Part shown: positions 13,798 to 20,722 of the stretch, piece by piece
Position numbering within the stretch: the stretch's first letter is position 1
Layout: every line of letters starts with the position of its first letter
Assembly: GCA_044359155.1 (NCBI GenBank)
Contig: JBIKMR010000028.1
Coordinates: 1-24,059 of the forward strand
Length of the DNA stretch: 24,059 bases
Direction: 5' to 3'
DNA from: WGMK01 sp044359155
GTDB taxonomy: Bacteria > Hydrogenedentota > Hydrogenedentia > Hydrogenedentales > JAEUWI01
Program-made: the position numbers and the translations under genes
The notes under the pieces: model-generated
The model's input: the letters and a program-made list of their open reading frames with translations, nothing else
The model's database searches: none
Told to the model about the DNA's origin: nothing

Positions 13798-15918
13798 ATG
13801 GGCACGCCCACCAAATACATCGCCGCGCCGGTAGGAATTGCCAGCGCGCCCGTGTATTTTCGGCGGGAGCGCACCTTGACGGGTGACCAGGCAAGTCTCG
13901 TGTCTGAGGCCCTCTGTCGGCAACAGCCGAGGCGTTCCGGTGAGAGCGATTTCGGACTGGAGACACTGCGCCAGCGTGTTTCCTTGGCCGCTCACGGCCT
14001 GTCGACCCTGCCGCATAAAGGCGTGCCCAGGGCATCCACCAAGTGCATCGAACGAAGTCTGCAGCATATGGCGCAGATGATGCGTCATCTACAGGCCGTG
14101 ATTGATTTGCCACAAGGCTCGATAAACTCGCCGGCCATGCACCTGCCCACCTTCGCGGCAGTGTGTTCCGGCGTCAATGTTGAAGAAAAGACGCTTGAAC
14201 CTCATCACATAAAGGGAGAGAACGCAATGACCGACACGATGACCTCAACGCCAAGCACCACGTCTGAAAATGGAAACGGGGCCTACGAGAATGGCCACAC
14301 CAACGACACGCCGAACACAGGAGACCACGCAATGGAAGCCACGGCCCAAGCGGAACCCTGGACCGCGCACTCGGAACGCCCGAGGGAGAACTTCGAGGAA
14401 GAGCAGCGCAATATCGACTACGCTGCACAGGTTACCGCCATTCGCAAGACACAAGCCGTAATCGAGTTTAAGCCGGACGGGACAATCACGTTTGCGAACG
14501 ACTTGTTCCTCCAGACCGTTGGCTACTCGATGGATGAGATCCGTGGCCAGCACCACAGCATGTTCATGGATCCCACCGAGCGCCGCTCGCCGGAGTACCG
14601 CAAGTTTTGGGAGGCCCTCAACCGGGGGGAATTCCAGGACGGCGAGTTCCGGCGCGTGGGCAAGGGCGGCAAAGAGATCTGGCTGCGCGCATCCTACAGC
14701 CCGCTGACCGATGCCAATGGCCGCACCTTCAAGGTCGTGAAGTATGCAACGGAGATCGGCGAGAAGAAGCGCCTTGAACTTGAGCAGGCGCGCATCCATG
14801 CGATGGTGGAGAACGTGCCCATCAACATCATGATGGCGGACCTAGATTTCAATATTACCTACGCGAACCCGGCGACCATCAACACGCTTAAGAAGATCGA
14901 GCACTTCCTGCCGATCAAGGCGACGCAAATTGTCGGTTCAAACATCGACATCTTCCACAAGCATCCTGCCCACCAGCGCCGGATCTTGACCGATCCAAAG
15001 AACCTGCCGCACCGTGCGGCAATCAACATCGGTGACGAAATCGCCGAGTTGCTGGTCAACGCCATCTACGACAATAACCGCAACTACCTGGGGCCCATGG
15101 TCACCTGGGAGCTCATTACGGCGCGGAAAAATCTCGAGAAGCAGATCGACAATGCGGGCATCCGCTTTGAAAGCCTGACCACCGTCTGCGAGCAGATGGG
15201 CGCCAATGCGGAGGAAACCTCCACACAGGCCAACGTCGTGGCGGCTGCGGCCGAGCAGGTAAGCAAAAACATCGAGACCGTGGCGACTGCCGCCACGGAA
15301 ATGAGCGCAAGCATCAAAGAGATCGCCTCCAACGCCAGTCAGGCCGCCACGGTCGCGCTTGAGGCTGTTCGAGCCGCAGAAGAGACGAACAAGATCATGA
15401 GCAAGCTGAACGCCAGCAGCTCGGACATCGGCAAAGTGATCAAGGTGATCACCTCTATTGCCCAGCAGACCAACCTCCTTGCGCTGAACGCCACGATTGA
15501 GGCGGCGCGCGCTGGCGAGGCGGGCAAAGGCTTCGCAGTCGTCGCGAACGAGGTAAAGGAATTGGCCAAGGAGACCGCAAAGGCGACCGAGGATATCGGC
15601 CAGAAGATCGACGCCATCCAGGGCGACACCAACAGCGCGGTCGGCGCTATTGAGCGCATCGGCACGATCATCAATCAGATCAGTGACATCCAGAGCACCA
15701 TTGCCGGGGCGGTCGAGGAGCAGACTGCCACGACGAACGAAATCGGCCGCAACGTTGCCGAGGCCGCGAAAGGTTCCTCTGAAATCGCAGAGAACATTTC
15801 GGGCGTGGCGCAGGCGGCGCAGCACACCTCCGCGGGCGCGAGTGAGGTGCTGCTGGCCTCCAAAGAGGTCTCGAAAGTGACGGAACAGATGAAGATGGCC
15901 CTGAACCACGCTGATTAG
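13798..15918 (+). CDS. Soluble PAS-PAS methyl-accepting chemoreceptor
   Basis: From 13798 the protein has 706 residues; from the internal ATG 14227 it has 563. The recognisable receptor begins after 14227: a Thr/Asn/Gly-rich linker, PAS1 (about 14450-14780; IEFKPDGTITFAN, GQHHSMFMDP), a second PAS-like domain (about 14800-15120; NVPINIMMADLDFNITYANP) and the coiled-coil signalling domain (~15165-15900) with hairpin tip QQTNLLALNATIEAARAGE. There is no transmembrane segment, HAMP or CheR-binding pentapeptide (it ends NHAD). The layout resembles soluble Aer/BdlA-type receptors, where PAS domains sense redox or link to c-di-GMP. The first 143 residues (13798-14226) match nothing I know; AAGGA precedes 13798 and AAGGGAG precedes 14227, so either start is possible. 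Confidence 0.9.
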   Translation: MGTPTKYIAAPVGIASAPVYFRRERTLTGDQASLVSEALCRQQPRRSGESDFGLETLRQRVSLAAHGLSTLPHKGVPRASTKCIERSLQHMAQMMRHLQAVIDLPQGSINSPAMHLPTFAAVCSGVNVEEKTLEPHHIKGENAMTDTMTSTPSTTSENGNGAYENGHTNDTPNTGDHAMEATAQAEPWTAHSERPRENFEEEQRNIDYAAQVTAIRKTQAVIEFKPDGTITFANDLFLQTVGYSMDEIRGQHHSMFMDPTERRSPEYRKFWEALNRGEFQDGEFRRVGKGGKEIWLRASYSPLTDANGRTFKVVKYATEIGEKKRLELEQARIHAMVENVPINIMMADLDFNITYANPATINTLKKIEHFLPIKATQIVGSNIDIFHKHPAHQRRILTDPKNLPHRAAINIGDEIAELLVNAIYDNNRNYLGPMVTWELITARKNLEKQIDNAGIRFESLTTVCEQMGANAEETSTQANVVAAAAEQVSKNIETVATAATEMSASIKEIASNASQAATVALEAVRAAEETNKIMSKLNASSSDIGKVIKVITSIAQQTNLLALNATIEAARAGEAGKGFAVVANEVKELAKETAKATEDIGQKIDAIQGDTNSAVGAIERIGTIINQISDIQSTIAGAVEEQTATTNEIGRNVAEAAKGSSEIAENISGVAQAAQHTSAGASEVLLASKEVSKVTEQMKMALNHAD
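14212..14229 (+). promoter_or_regulatory. Internal Shine-Dalgarno and ATG for a shorter chemoreceptor
   Basis: AAGGGAG (14212-14218) stands eight bases before an in-frame ATG at 14227. The site is at least as good as the one before 13798 and coincides with the beginning of recognisable receptor sequence, so translation may start here alone or at both sites. Confidence 0.5.
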
Positions 15919-15936
15919 GTGCTGGTCGGGGCACCG

Positions 15937-15954
15937 GGGCGCAGCAATGCGCCC
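15937..15954 (+). other. GC-rich hairpin with GCAA tetraloop in the receptor-cheY gap
   Basis: GGGCGCA and TGCGCCC pair around a GCAA (GNRA-type) loop, 18 bases after the receptor stop. No T-tract follows, so this is not a standard terminator; it could stabilise the upstream mRNA end or attenuate read-through. A weaker GGTGC/GCACC pair lies at 15918-15935. I see nothing else convincing in the rest of the 256-base gap except the cheY ribosome binding site. Confidence 0.4.
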
Positions 15955-16174
15955 GAGGCACCACCGGTCTGGCCGCTACTCGCAAGAGTGGAACGCACGG
16001 AGGCGGAAGGCCAGCCGGTGGGTGCCTGAAACCCCCGAATGTCAGTTGGGAATGCGCACTGCATTGGCCTGGTGCGGGCAGCGTCGGGCGGGAGTGCCTT
16101 GCGCTGTGCAAGCAAGTTTGAACGAGGGTTGTCTGGAAGCGGGCCGAAACGGCCGCGCAGGGAGGAATCGCCAA

Positions 16175-16564
16175 GTGAGAGCATTGGTAATAGACGATGC
16201 CTCGTCCATGAGGAAGCTGCTGAAAATGCTGCTCTCGGACGCGGGATTTTCAGTCACGGAAGCCGCGGACGGTCAAGATGCCCTGGAGCGTCTGGTCGAG
16301 ATGGAGTGCCCCGACCTCATACTGGTTGATTGGAACATGCCTCGGATGAACGGCCTCGAGTTCGTCCAGTCGATGCGCCGAGACAGCGCCTACGACGCTG
16401 CCCGGGTCATGCTCGTCACCAGCGAGTCGCAGGTTGACCAGGTGTTGTCCGCGATTCAGGCCGGTGCAAACGAATACATCATGAAGCCGTTCACAGCGGA
16501 ATCGCTCCTCGAAAAGCTGACCATCCTGGGCTTTAACGTGGAAACTGAGGCAGGCCAGATTTGA
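16175..16564 (+). CDS. cheY: CheY-like single-domain response regulator (first copy)
   Basis: This 129-residue stand-alone receiver has acidic residues D7-D8, phosphoacceptor D52 (VDWNMP), T82 and K104 (MKPF), all expected for an active CheY. It begins with GTG; AGGGAGGA at 16159-16166 gives eight-base spacing, and the open frame further upstream lacks receiver sequence. The stop overlaps the TTG start of cheB by 4 bases, indicating coupled translation. The target (motor, pilus or other machine) cannot be read from the sequence. Confidence 0.92.
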   Translation: MRALVIDDASSMRKLLKMLLSDAGFSVTEAADGQDALERLVEMECPDLILVDWNMPRMNGLEFVQSMRRDSAYDAARVMLVTSESQVDQVLSAIQAGANEYIMKPFTAESLLEKLTILGFNVETEAGQI

Positions 16565-17661
16565 ATGCAATAAAGATCAGAGTGCTTGTGGTGGATGACT
16601 CCGTCGTCATCCGCAAGCTCCTTACGGAGTCCTTGACTTCGGATCCCGAGATCGAGGTGGTCGGCGTGGCCGCGAACGGCAACATTGCCCTCGCGAAGAT
16701 TCCGCAAATTAACCCCGATATCGTCACGATGGATGTCGAGATGCCCGAACTGAACGGGCTGGACACCGTGCGCGAGCTGCGAAAGACGTGGCCCAAGCTC
16801 CCGGTGATAATGTTCAGCACTCTGACGAAGCGAGGCTCCGAGGCGACGCTCGATGCGCTTGCGGCCGGGGCCACAGACTATGTCAGCAAGCCGGCGAACG
16901 TGGGGAGTGTGCAGGAGTCCATCGCCCGGATACGGGAAGAGCTGATTCCCAAGATCCGCACCTTGGTGCGGCGTCAAGGCCCGTCCTTCTCTGCTGCGGG
17001 GCATTCCGTTACTCGCTTTCCACCCGCGCCGCGCCCTAAGTTACACCAAGACATTCACCTGCTGGCCATCGGTTGTTCGACCGGTGGACCCAATGCACTC
17101 ACGACCGTGCTACCGTCGCTTCCCAGGGACTTCCCGGCCCCCATCGTCATTGTTCAACACATGCCGCCCGTCTTCACCCGGTCGCTCGCCGATCGATTGG
17201 CGGCCAAGTCGGCGATTCCCGTGGTCGAGGCAAGCGATGGCATGGCGCTTGCCGCAGGCCATGCCTACATCGCGCCCGGAGACTTCCATGTCACGTTTGA
17301 GCGTGTCGGCACCGCGGTACACCTGCGAACGTCCAAGGGACCACCCGAAAACTCGTGTCGGCCAGCAGTTGATGTGATGTTTCGGTCCGCGGCCGAGGTC
17401 TATGGCGCTGGCGTGCTGGCCCTGGTGATGACCGGCATGGGCTACGACGGCTGGCGGGGTGCAGAACACATCCACAATGCAAACGGAACAATCTTTGTCC
17501 AAGACGAGGCAACCAGCGTCGTCTGGGGAATGCCAGGTCAAATTGCGACGACCGGCCTGGCGGACAAGGTGCTTCCGCTGGAGCAAATCGCGCTCGAGCT
17601 CTGCCGACGCGTCAGCACCACCATGGGCAAATTCACGCACCGGGGAGGCTTCGCGCAATGA
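16561..17661 (+). CDS. cheB: Protein-glutamate methylesterase CheB
   Basis: This 366-residue adaptation enzyme removes methyl groups from chemoreceptors when phosphorylated. The receiver (~5-125) has D12-D13 and D58 (TMDVEMPELNG). The C-terminal esterase domain (~165-355) carries the triad S173 (GCSTGGP), H200 (VQHMP) and D296 (GMGYDG). It starts with TTG inside the cheY stop (TTGA overlap); the nearby ATG at 16565 is out of frame, so the TTG is needed to retain the first receiver strand. It overlaps cheR by 4 bases at the other end. Confidence 0.95.
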   Translation: MNAIKIRVLVVDDSVVIRKLLTESLTSDPEIEVVGVAANGNIALAKIPQINPDIVTMDVEMPELNGLDTVRELRKTWPKLPVIMFSTLTKRGSEATLDALAAGATDYVSKPANVGSVQESIARIREELIPKIRTLVRRQGPSFSAAGHSVTRFPPAPRPKLHQDIHLLAIGCSTGGPNALTTVLPSLPRDFPAPIVIVQHMPPVFTRSLADRLAAKSAIPVVEASDGMALAAGHAYIAPGDFHVTFERVGTAVHLRTSKGPPENSCRPAVDVMFRSAAEVYGAGVLALVMTGMGYDGWRGAEHIHNANGTIFVQDEATSVVWGMPGQIATTGLADKVLPLEQIALELCRRVSTTMGKFTHRGGFAQ

Positions 17662-18512
17662 CGCTCACACAGAAACGAGACGACACACTCACCGATGCAG
17701 ACTTGGCATTCCTGTGCCAACTGATCCGCGAGCGGGCCGCAATTGTACTCGACGCAAACAAGGCCTACCTGCTCAAGGCGCGGCTGGAGCCCTTTGCGCG
17801 GGCAAATGGATACGGATCGATCGCCGCGCTGGTGACAGCGCTGCGCTCGCCCCTGCTGGCGAAGTCGCTGGCGGAGGATGTGGTGGACGCGATGACAACC
17901 AACGAGACCTCGTTCTTCAGGGACTTTCACCCGTTTGAGACGCTTCGCACGATCGTCCTGCCTGCGCTAATCAAGAAGCGCAGCGCCACGCGTACCCTCA
18001 ACATTTGGTGTGCGGCAAGTTCCAGCGGGCAGGAGCCGTACTCGACCGCCATGCTCCTGCGCGAACACTTCCCCGAGCTCGCCACCTGGAACGTCAAGTT
18101 CATCGCAAGCGACATCTCCAAAACGATGCTGGCGCGCTGCCGGGAAGGCGTATATTCGCAGATCGAGATTAATCGCGGACTGCCCGTCAACTATATGCTC
18201 AAGTATTTCAAGCAGTCTGGCTCCTGTTGGCAAATCAATGAAGACATTCGCAAGTCGATCGAGTTCAGGGAACTAAACCTAATCAAGCCCTGGCCGTTCA
18301 TGCCGCGCCTCGACCTGGTAATGATTCGCAACGTGCTCATTTACTTCGACGCAGACGTGAAGAAACGGATCTTCAGTGCCATTTACGATCTGATGAACAC
18401 GGATGGATGCATGTTTCTCGGCACCGCGGAAACCACCTTGAACATTGACGAGCGTTTTAAGCGGGTTCCCCAGGGATCCACCAGCTATTACATACCCGGC
18501 TCGGGCAACTAG
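17658..18512 (+). CDS. cheR: Chemoreceptor methyltransferase CheR
   Basis: This 284-residue SAM-dependent enzyme methylates receptor glutamates and opposes CheB. The N-terminal helical domain (~1-85) includes TTNETSFFRD at the junction. The methyltransferase domain has the SAM-binding region LNIWCAASSSGQEPYS (the usual form has G near this point), then FIASDIS and LVMIRNVLIYF. There is no TPR or other extension. The ATG overlaps the cheB stop (ATGA). Because the only receptor in view lacks a CheR-binding pentapeptide, CheR would act without tethering. Confidence 0.94.
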   Translation: MTLTQKRDDTLTDADLAFLCQLIRERAAIVLDANKAYLLKARLEPFARANGYGSIAALVTALRSPLLAKSLAEDVVDAMTTNETSFFRDFHPFETLRTIVLPALIKKRSATRTLNIWCAASSSGQEPYSTAMLLREHFPELATWNVKFIASDISKTMLARCREGVYSQIEINRGLPVNYMLKYFKQSGSCWQINEDIRKSIEFRELNLIKPWPFMPRLDLVMIRNVLIYFDADVKKRIFSAIYDLMNTDGCMFLGTAETTLNIDERFKRVPQGSTSYYIPGSGN

Positions 18513-18521
18513 GGGCAACAC

Positions 18522-18980
18522 ATGGGACTACATCAGGAAGCGATACGGGCGGATGTGCCGCGCATCGCCGCAGAGAACCGGCGCGAGTTTTCGCGGGTAA
18601 ATTTGCGGCAGGTCGTCACCTTTCACCAGCAAGACGGGAGGCAGTGGACCGGGCACATCCTGGACATCAGCGCCAACGGGATCCACGCCAGTGGGAACTG
18701 CCCGCCGCCGACGGGAGCAGAAGGAGCGATTTGCATTTCGCTTGGTGACGCGACGAGCCTTGAATGTATCCACGCACTTGGCCGGATGGGCCGCGTTACA
18801 GCGACCGACGGCGTCCTGCAGTTCAACGAGCTGCTAGGAACTGAAAGTTTGGAGCACCTGCGACAATTGATCTTGGCCAACGCCGACGACCCTGAGGCGG
18901 TGGAGTCCGAGTTCGCGACCCATATTGGATTGCGAAAGCGCGACACGAGTTTTACGGCAGTCGAAGGAGGACGTACATGA
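18522..18980 (+). CDS. PilZ-domain c-di-GMP-binding protein
   Basis: This 152-residue protein has a PilZ domain at about 18-115 with both ligand motifs: R21-x3-R25 (RREFSR) and D48-x-S50-x2-G53 (DISANG). It should therefore bind c-di-GMP and change its contacts accordingly. The C-terminal ~35 residues are acidic and have no recognisable domain. It starts 9 bases after cheR and its stop overlaps the cheX ATG, so it is an integral part of the operon. Together with the REC-EAL gene it gives the operon both a writer-off and a reader of c-di-GMP; its partner is unknown. Confidence 0.88.
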   Translation: MGLHQEAIRADVPRIAAENRREFSRVNLRQVVTFHQQDGRQWTGHILDISANGIHASGNCPPPTGAEGAICISLGDATSLECIHALGRMGRVTATDGVLQFNELLGTESLEHLRQLILANADDPEAVESEFATHIGLRKRDTSFTAVEGGRT

Positions 18981-19465
18981 GAGTCGAATACATCAATCCC
19001 TTCATCGAGAGCGTCATGGAGTTCTTCTCGGCGATGCTTGCTTCGAGAGTTGAGCGTCTGAGTATCGCGAAAAGCAATGGCGAGGTCGACGACGGCCATT
19101 TGCGGGCGCTCATAGGCATGAGCGGAGCCGTGTGCGGCACGGTCGTGCTGGTCTTGTCGCCCGAAACGGGGTCCAACCTGGTCAAGAGGTTTCTTTCCAT
19201 GGACGGCGACCCGGATGACGAGACGCTTCGTGATGGTGTGGCCGAGGCAATCAATATCATTACAGGCAATGCCAAGGCCCGGCTTCCTCAACAGCCGGAA
19301 CAAGCCATCTGCCTAAGTCTTCCCACGGTGATTCGCGGTACAGGTGTCAGCATTGACTACCCAACGAATGCAAACTGGATCGAAATACCGTTTACGAGTG
19401 ATTTGGGCAATTTCAGCTTGCTTGTCGCGTTCTTGACACTCTCTTCAGAAGGAATAAACCGATGA
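18977..19465 (+). CDS. cheX: CheY-P phosphatase CheX
   Basis: This 162-residue protein belongs to the CheC/CheX/FliY phosphatase family that dephosphorylates CheY-P. The signature D-x3-E-x2-N-x22-P is intact: D86, E90 and N93 in DGVAEAINIITGNAK, followed by the proline of SLPTVI. There is one active site, as in CheX rather than CheC. It overlaps both neighbours by 4 bases (PilZ gene and second cheY), placing it next to a likely substrate. No CheZ or CheD is present in the window. Confidence 0.9.
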   Translation: MRVEYINPFIESVMEFFSAMLASRVERLSIAKSNGEVDDGHLRALIGMSGAVCGTVVLVLSPETGSNLVKRFLSMDGDPDDETLRDGVAEAINIITGNAKARLPQQPEQAICLSLPTVIRGTGVSIDYPTNANWIEIPFTSDLGNFSLLVAFLTLSSEGINR

Positions 19466-19836
19466 AAGTACTCGTAGTGGATGATAGCGCCGTGATGCGA
19501 AAGGTCTTGATCGGTGCCCTTTCGCGATGCGACCTCGGTGAGGTTGACCAGGCAGGAGACGGAGCCGAGGCGTTAGAGGCCGTGGAAAAAGCCGACTATG
19601 GCCTGATCATGATGGATTGGAACATGCCGGTGATGCTCGGTATCGACGCCGTTCGTAAGCTCCGCGAGCGCGGCAAGACGATGCCGATAATCATGGTGAC
19701 CACGGAAGCCGAGAAGTCGCGGGTGGTAGAGGCGCTAAAGGCCGGCGCAAACAACTACATAATAAAGCCGTTTGAACCCAAGACGATTATTGAGAAGATT
19801 CAAGCCGTCCTTGCGACCCGCGACGTAGCATGCTGA
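19462..19836 (+). CDS. cheY: CheY-like single-domain response regulator (second copy)
   Basis: This 124-residue receiver has D7-D8, phosphoacceptor D52 (MMDWNMP), a TT pair (MVTTEAEK) and the conserved lysine (IIKPF). It shares the DWNMP motif with the first CheY but differs over most of its length, so the two are distinct paralogues that may divide output and phosphate-sink roles. The ATG overlaps the cheX stop. It is the last gene of the operon; a hairpin overlaps its end. Confidence 0.92.
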   Translation: MKVLVVDDSAVMRKVLIGALSRCDLGEVDQAGDGAEALEAVEKADYGLIMMDWNMPVMLGIDAVRKLRERGKTMPIIMVTTEAEKSRVVEALKAGANNYIIKPFEPKTIIEKIQAVLATRDVAC

Positions 19837-19856
19837 CGCGTCTGGCGTCATGATGC
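19828..19856 (+). other. Hairpin at the operon end
   Basis: TGACGC (19834-19839, containing the stop TGA) pairs with GCGTCA (19845-19850). After two mismatches the pairing continues with GCAT against ATGC. No T-rich tract follows, so it is at best a weak or Rho-assisted end of the transcript. Confidence 0.35.
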
Positions 19857-19886
19857 GAGAATAGGCGAGTTTGCATAATGGGATAG

Positions 19887-20033
19887 ACGCACGCCTATAG
19901 AAATTTGTCGATGGGCTTATCCAATGGAACGTTTCCATCGCAAGTGCGCCTAGGTGCAAGAGCGGTGGGTTGGCCCCTCAAAGAAATCGAGGCATGGTGC
20001 GCTAAACGGCCGCCTGTTAAGGTGGTAGATTAA
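19887..20033 (+). pseudogene. AlpA-like excisionase/regulator remnant (5' part missing)
   Basis: The frame ending at TAA 20031-20033 encodes a 48-residue peptide including NGTFPSQVRLGARAVGW followed by EIEAWCAKRPP. This is the characteristic second half of AlpA/CP4-57-type winged-helix regulators, which control integrase or excision genes of islands and prophages. The N-terminal helix-turn-helix strand and first helix are absent or scrambled, an in-frame TAG lies at 19884, and no ribosome binding site precedes the possible internal ATG at 19911. I read it as a decayed gene, separate from the che operon that ends 50 bases earlier. Confidence 0.6.
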
Positions 20034-20104
20034 GATCTGCTATCATCCTCGTAGGCCTGCTGACATGATACAAACGATGGCCCCGCGACCGCCCCCAGCG
20101 CTCA

Positions 20105-20125
20105 GGGGTATCTTTGGGGGTATCT
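20105..20125 (+). repeat. Tandem GGGGTATCT repeats
   Basis: GGGGTATCT occurs at 20105-20113 and again at 20117-20125, a 12-base period. From memory, similar GGGGGTAT repeats lie beside integrase genes of P4-type islands, possibly as recombinase arm sites; that link is inference. The rest of 20034-20225 shows no gene or clear structure. Confidence 0.5.
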
Positions 20126-20154
20126 ATGCAAGACCACATTTTGCAGAGGCATTG

Positions 20155-20679
20155 CTAGTAATAACTTACGACGCATACGCGGTGGATGTCTCCTCCGCCA
20201 GACAACATTCTACGTCTTCGCGCCTGCCCGCCCGGCGGCCACGCCGCCGCGTCGGGCACTGAGCGCACCGCGAAGCACAGCAGCCTCGACGCTCGACCCC
20301 GACACGGAAACAGCCAGAGCAGTCCGCGTGTTTCTGTCACGGTCGCGCCGCAGCTTCCCGTCAAAGGAGCAGCCGTTGGACCGTCAGTGGACCGCAGTCC
20401 CCGCGACGGATGCTGTCCCGCATGGCTTCGCCGCCCGCGCAACGAACTTTCCTTCGCCCCCGCGTCTCGCGTTTGACCACGCGCGTCCCTGTTTGCCTCG
20501 GCCCGCATCGACGCCCTGTTTTGCTCCGCGCGCCCCGCCGATATCGTTTCTGCCCGGCTCCATTGCGCCGCCAGCCAACCACGCGCCAGGTATTCTCCCA
20601 CTATCGCCAGCACGAAAACCCACAGCAGAACAAACACGCTCCACCCCAAAACCAGCCATCGCGCTCGTGTCCGCTTCAT
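20155..20679 (-). CDS. Small membrane protein gene, probably truncated by the repeat
   Basis: The start at 20679 has a good Shine-Dalgarno AAGGAG and encodes basic residues (MKRTRARW) followed by one strong hydrophobic helix (VLGWSVFVLLWVFVLAIVGE) and an amphipathic segment. After about 56 residues the frame enters the repeat at 20510. From there it is Arg/Gly/Ser-rich, low-complexity translation that looks non-native, so the original C-terminus has probably been lost. The gene lies 43 bases downstream of larE on the same strand. No family is recognised. Confidence 0.4.
   Translation of the reverse strand: MKRTRARWLVLGWSVFVLLWVFVLAIVGEYLARGWLAAQWSRAETISAGRAEQNRASMRAEANRDARGQTRDAGAKESSLRGRRSHAGQHPSRGLRSTDGPTAAPLTGSCGATVTETRGLLWLFPCRGRASRLLCFAVRSVPDAAAWPPGGQARRRRMLSGGGDIHRVCVVSYY
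20226..20257. other. GC-rich two-part hairpin in a non-coding stretch
   Basis: CGGCGGC and GCCGCCG (20233-20249) pair around a three-base loop, and GCCCG/CGGGC (20226-20230 and 20253-20257) extends the stem across a small internal loop. No T-tract adjoins. It lies in the ~310-base stretch before the right repeat copy and could be part of the same repeated unit; no gene is credible here. Confidence 0.4.
20440..20510 (+). repeat. Right copy of the ~71-base direct repeat
   Basis: This matches 1-71 in the same orientation with about three substitutions. Sequence to its left may also belong to the repeat unit, but cannot be compared because the left copy is cut by the window. The right boundary falls inside the reading frame of a small membrane protein, as if the repeat had been inserted there. 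Confidence 0.85.
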
Positions 20680-20722
20680 CAACGCTCCTTGCCCCCAACC
20701 GAGAGACCGCCACGCCAACGCG

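Noticed and set aside
14938..15909. 323-codon open frame on the minus strand across the chemoreceptor
   Set aside because: The plus-strand frame carries the conserved signalling domain; the reverse frame is Arg/Gly/Leu-rich with no family pattern.
16064..16080. Second sigma-54-like sequence (TTGGCCTGGTGCGGGCA) before the first cheY
   Set aside because: GG and GC have the right spacing but the TT before GC and most of the -24 box are missing; likely chance in GC-rich DNA.
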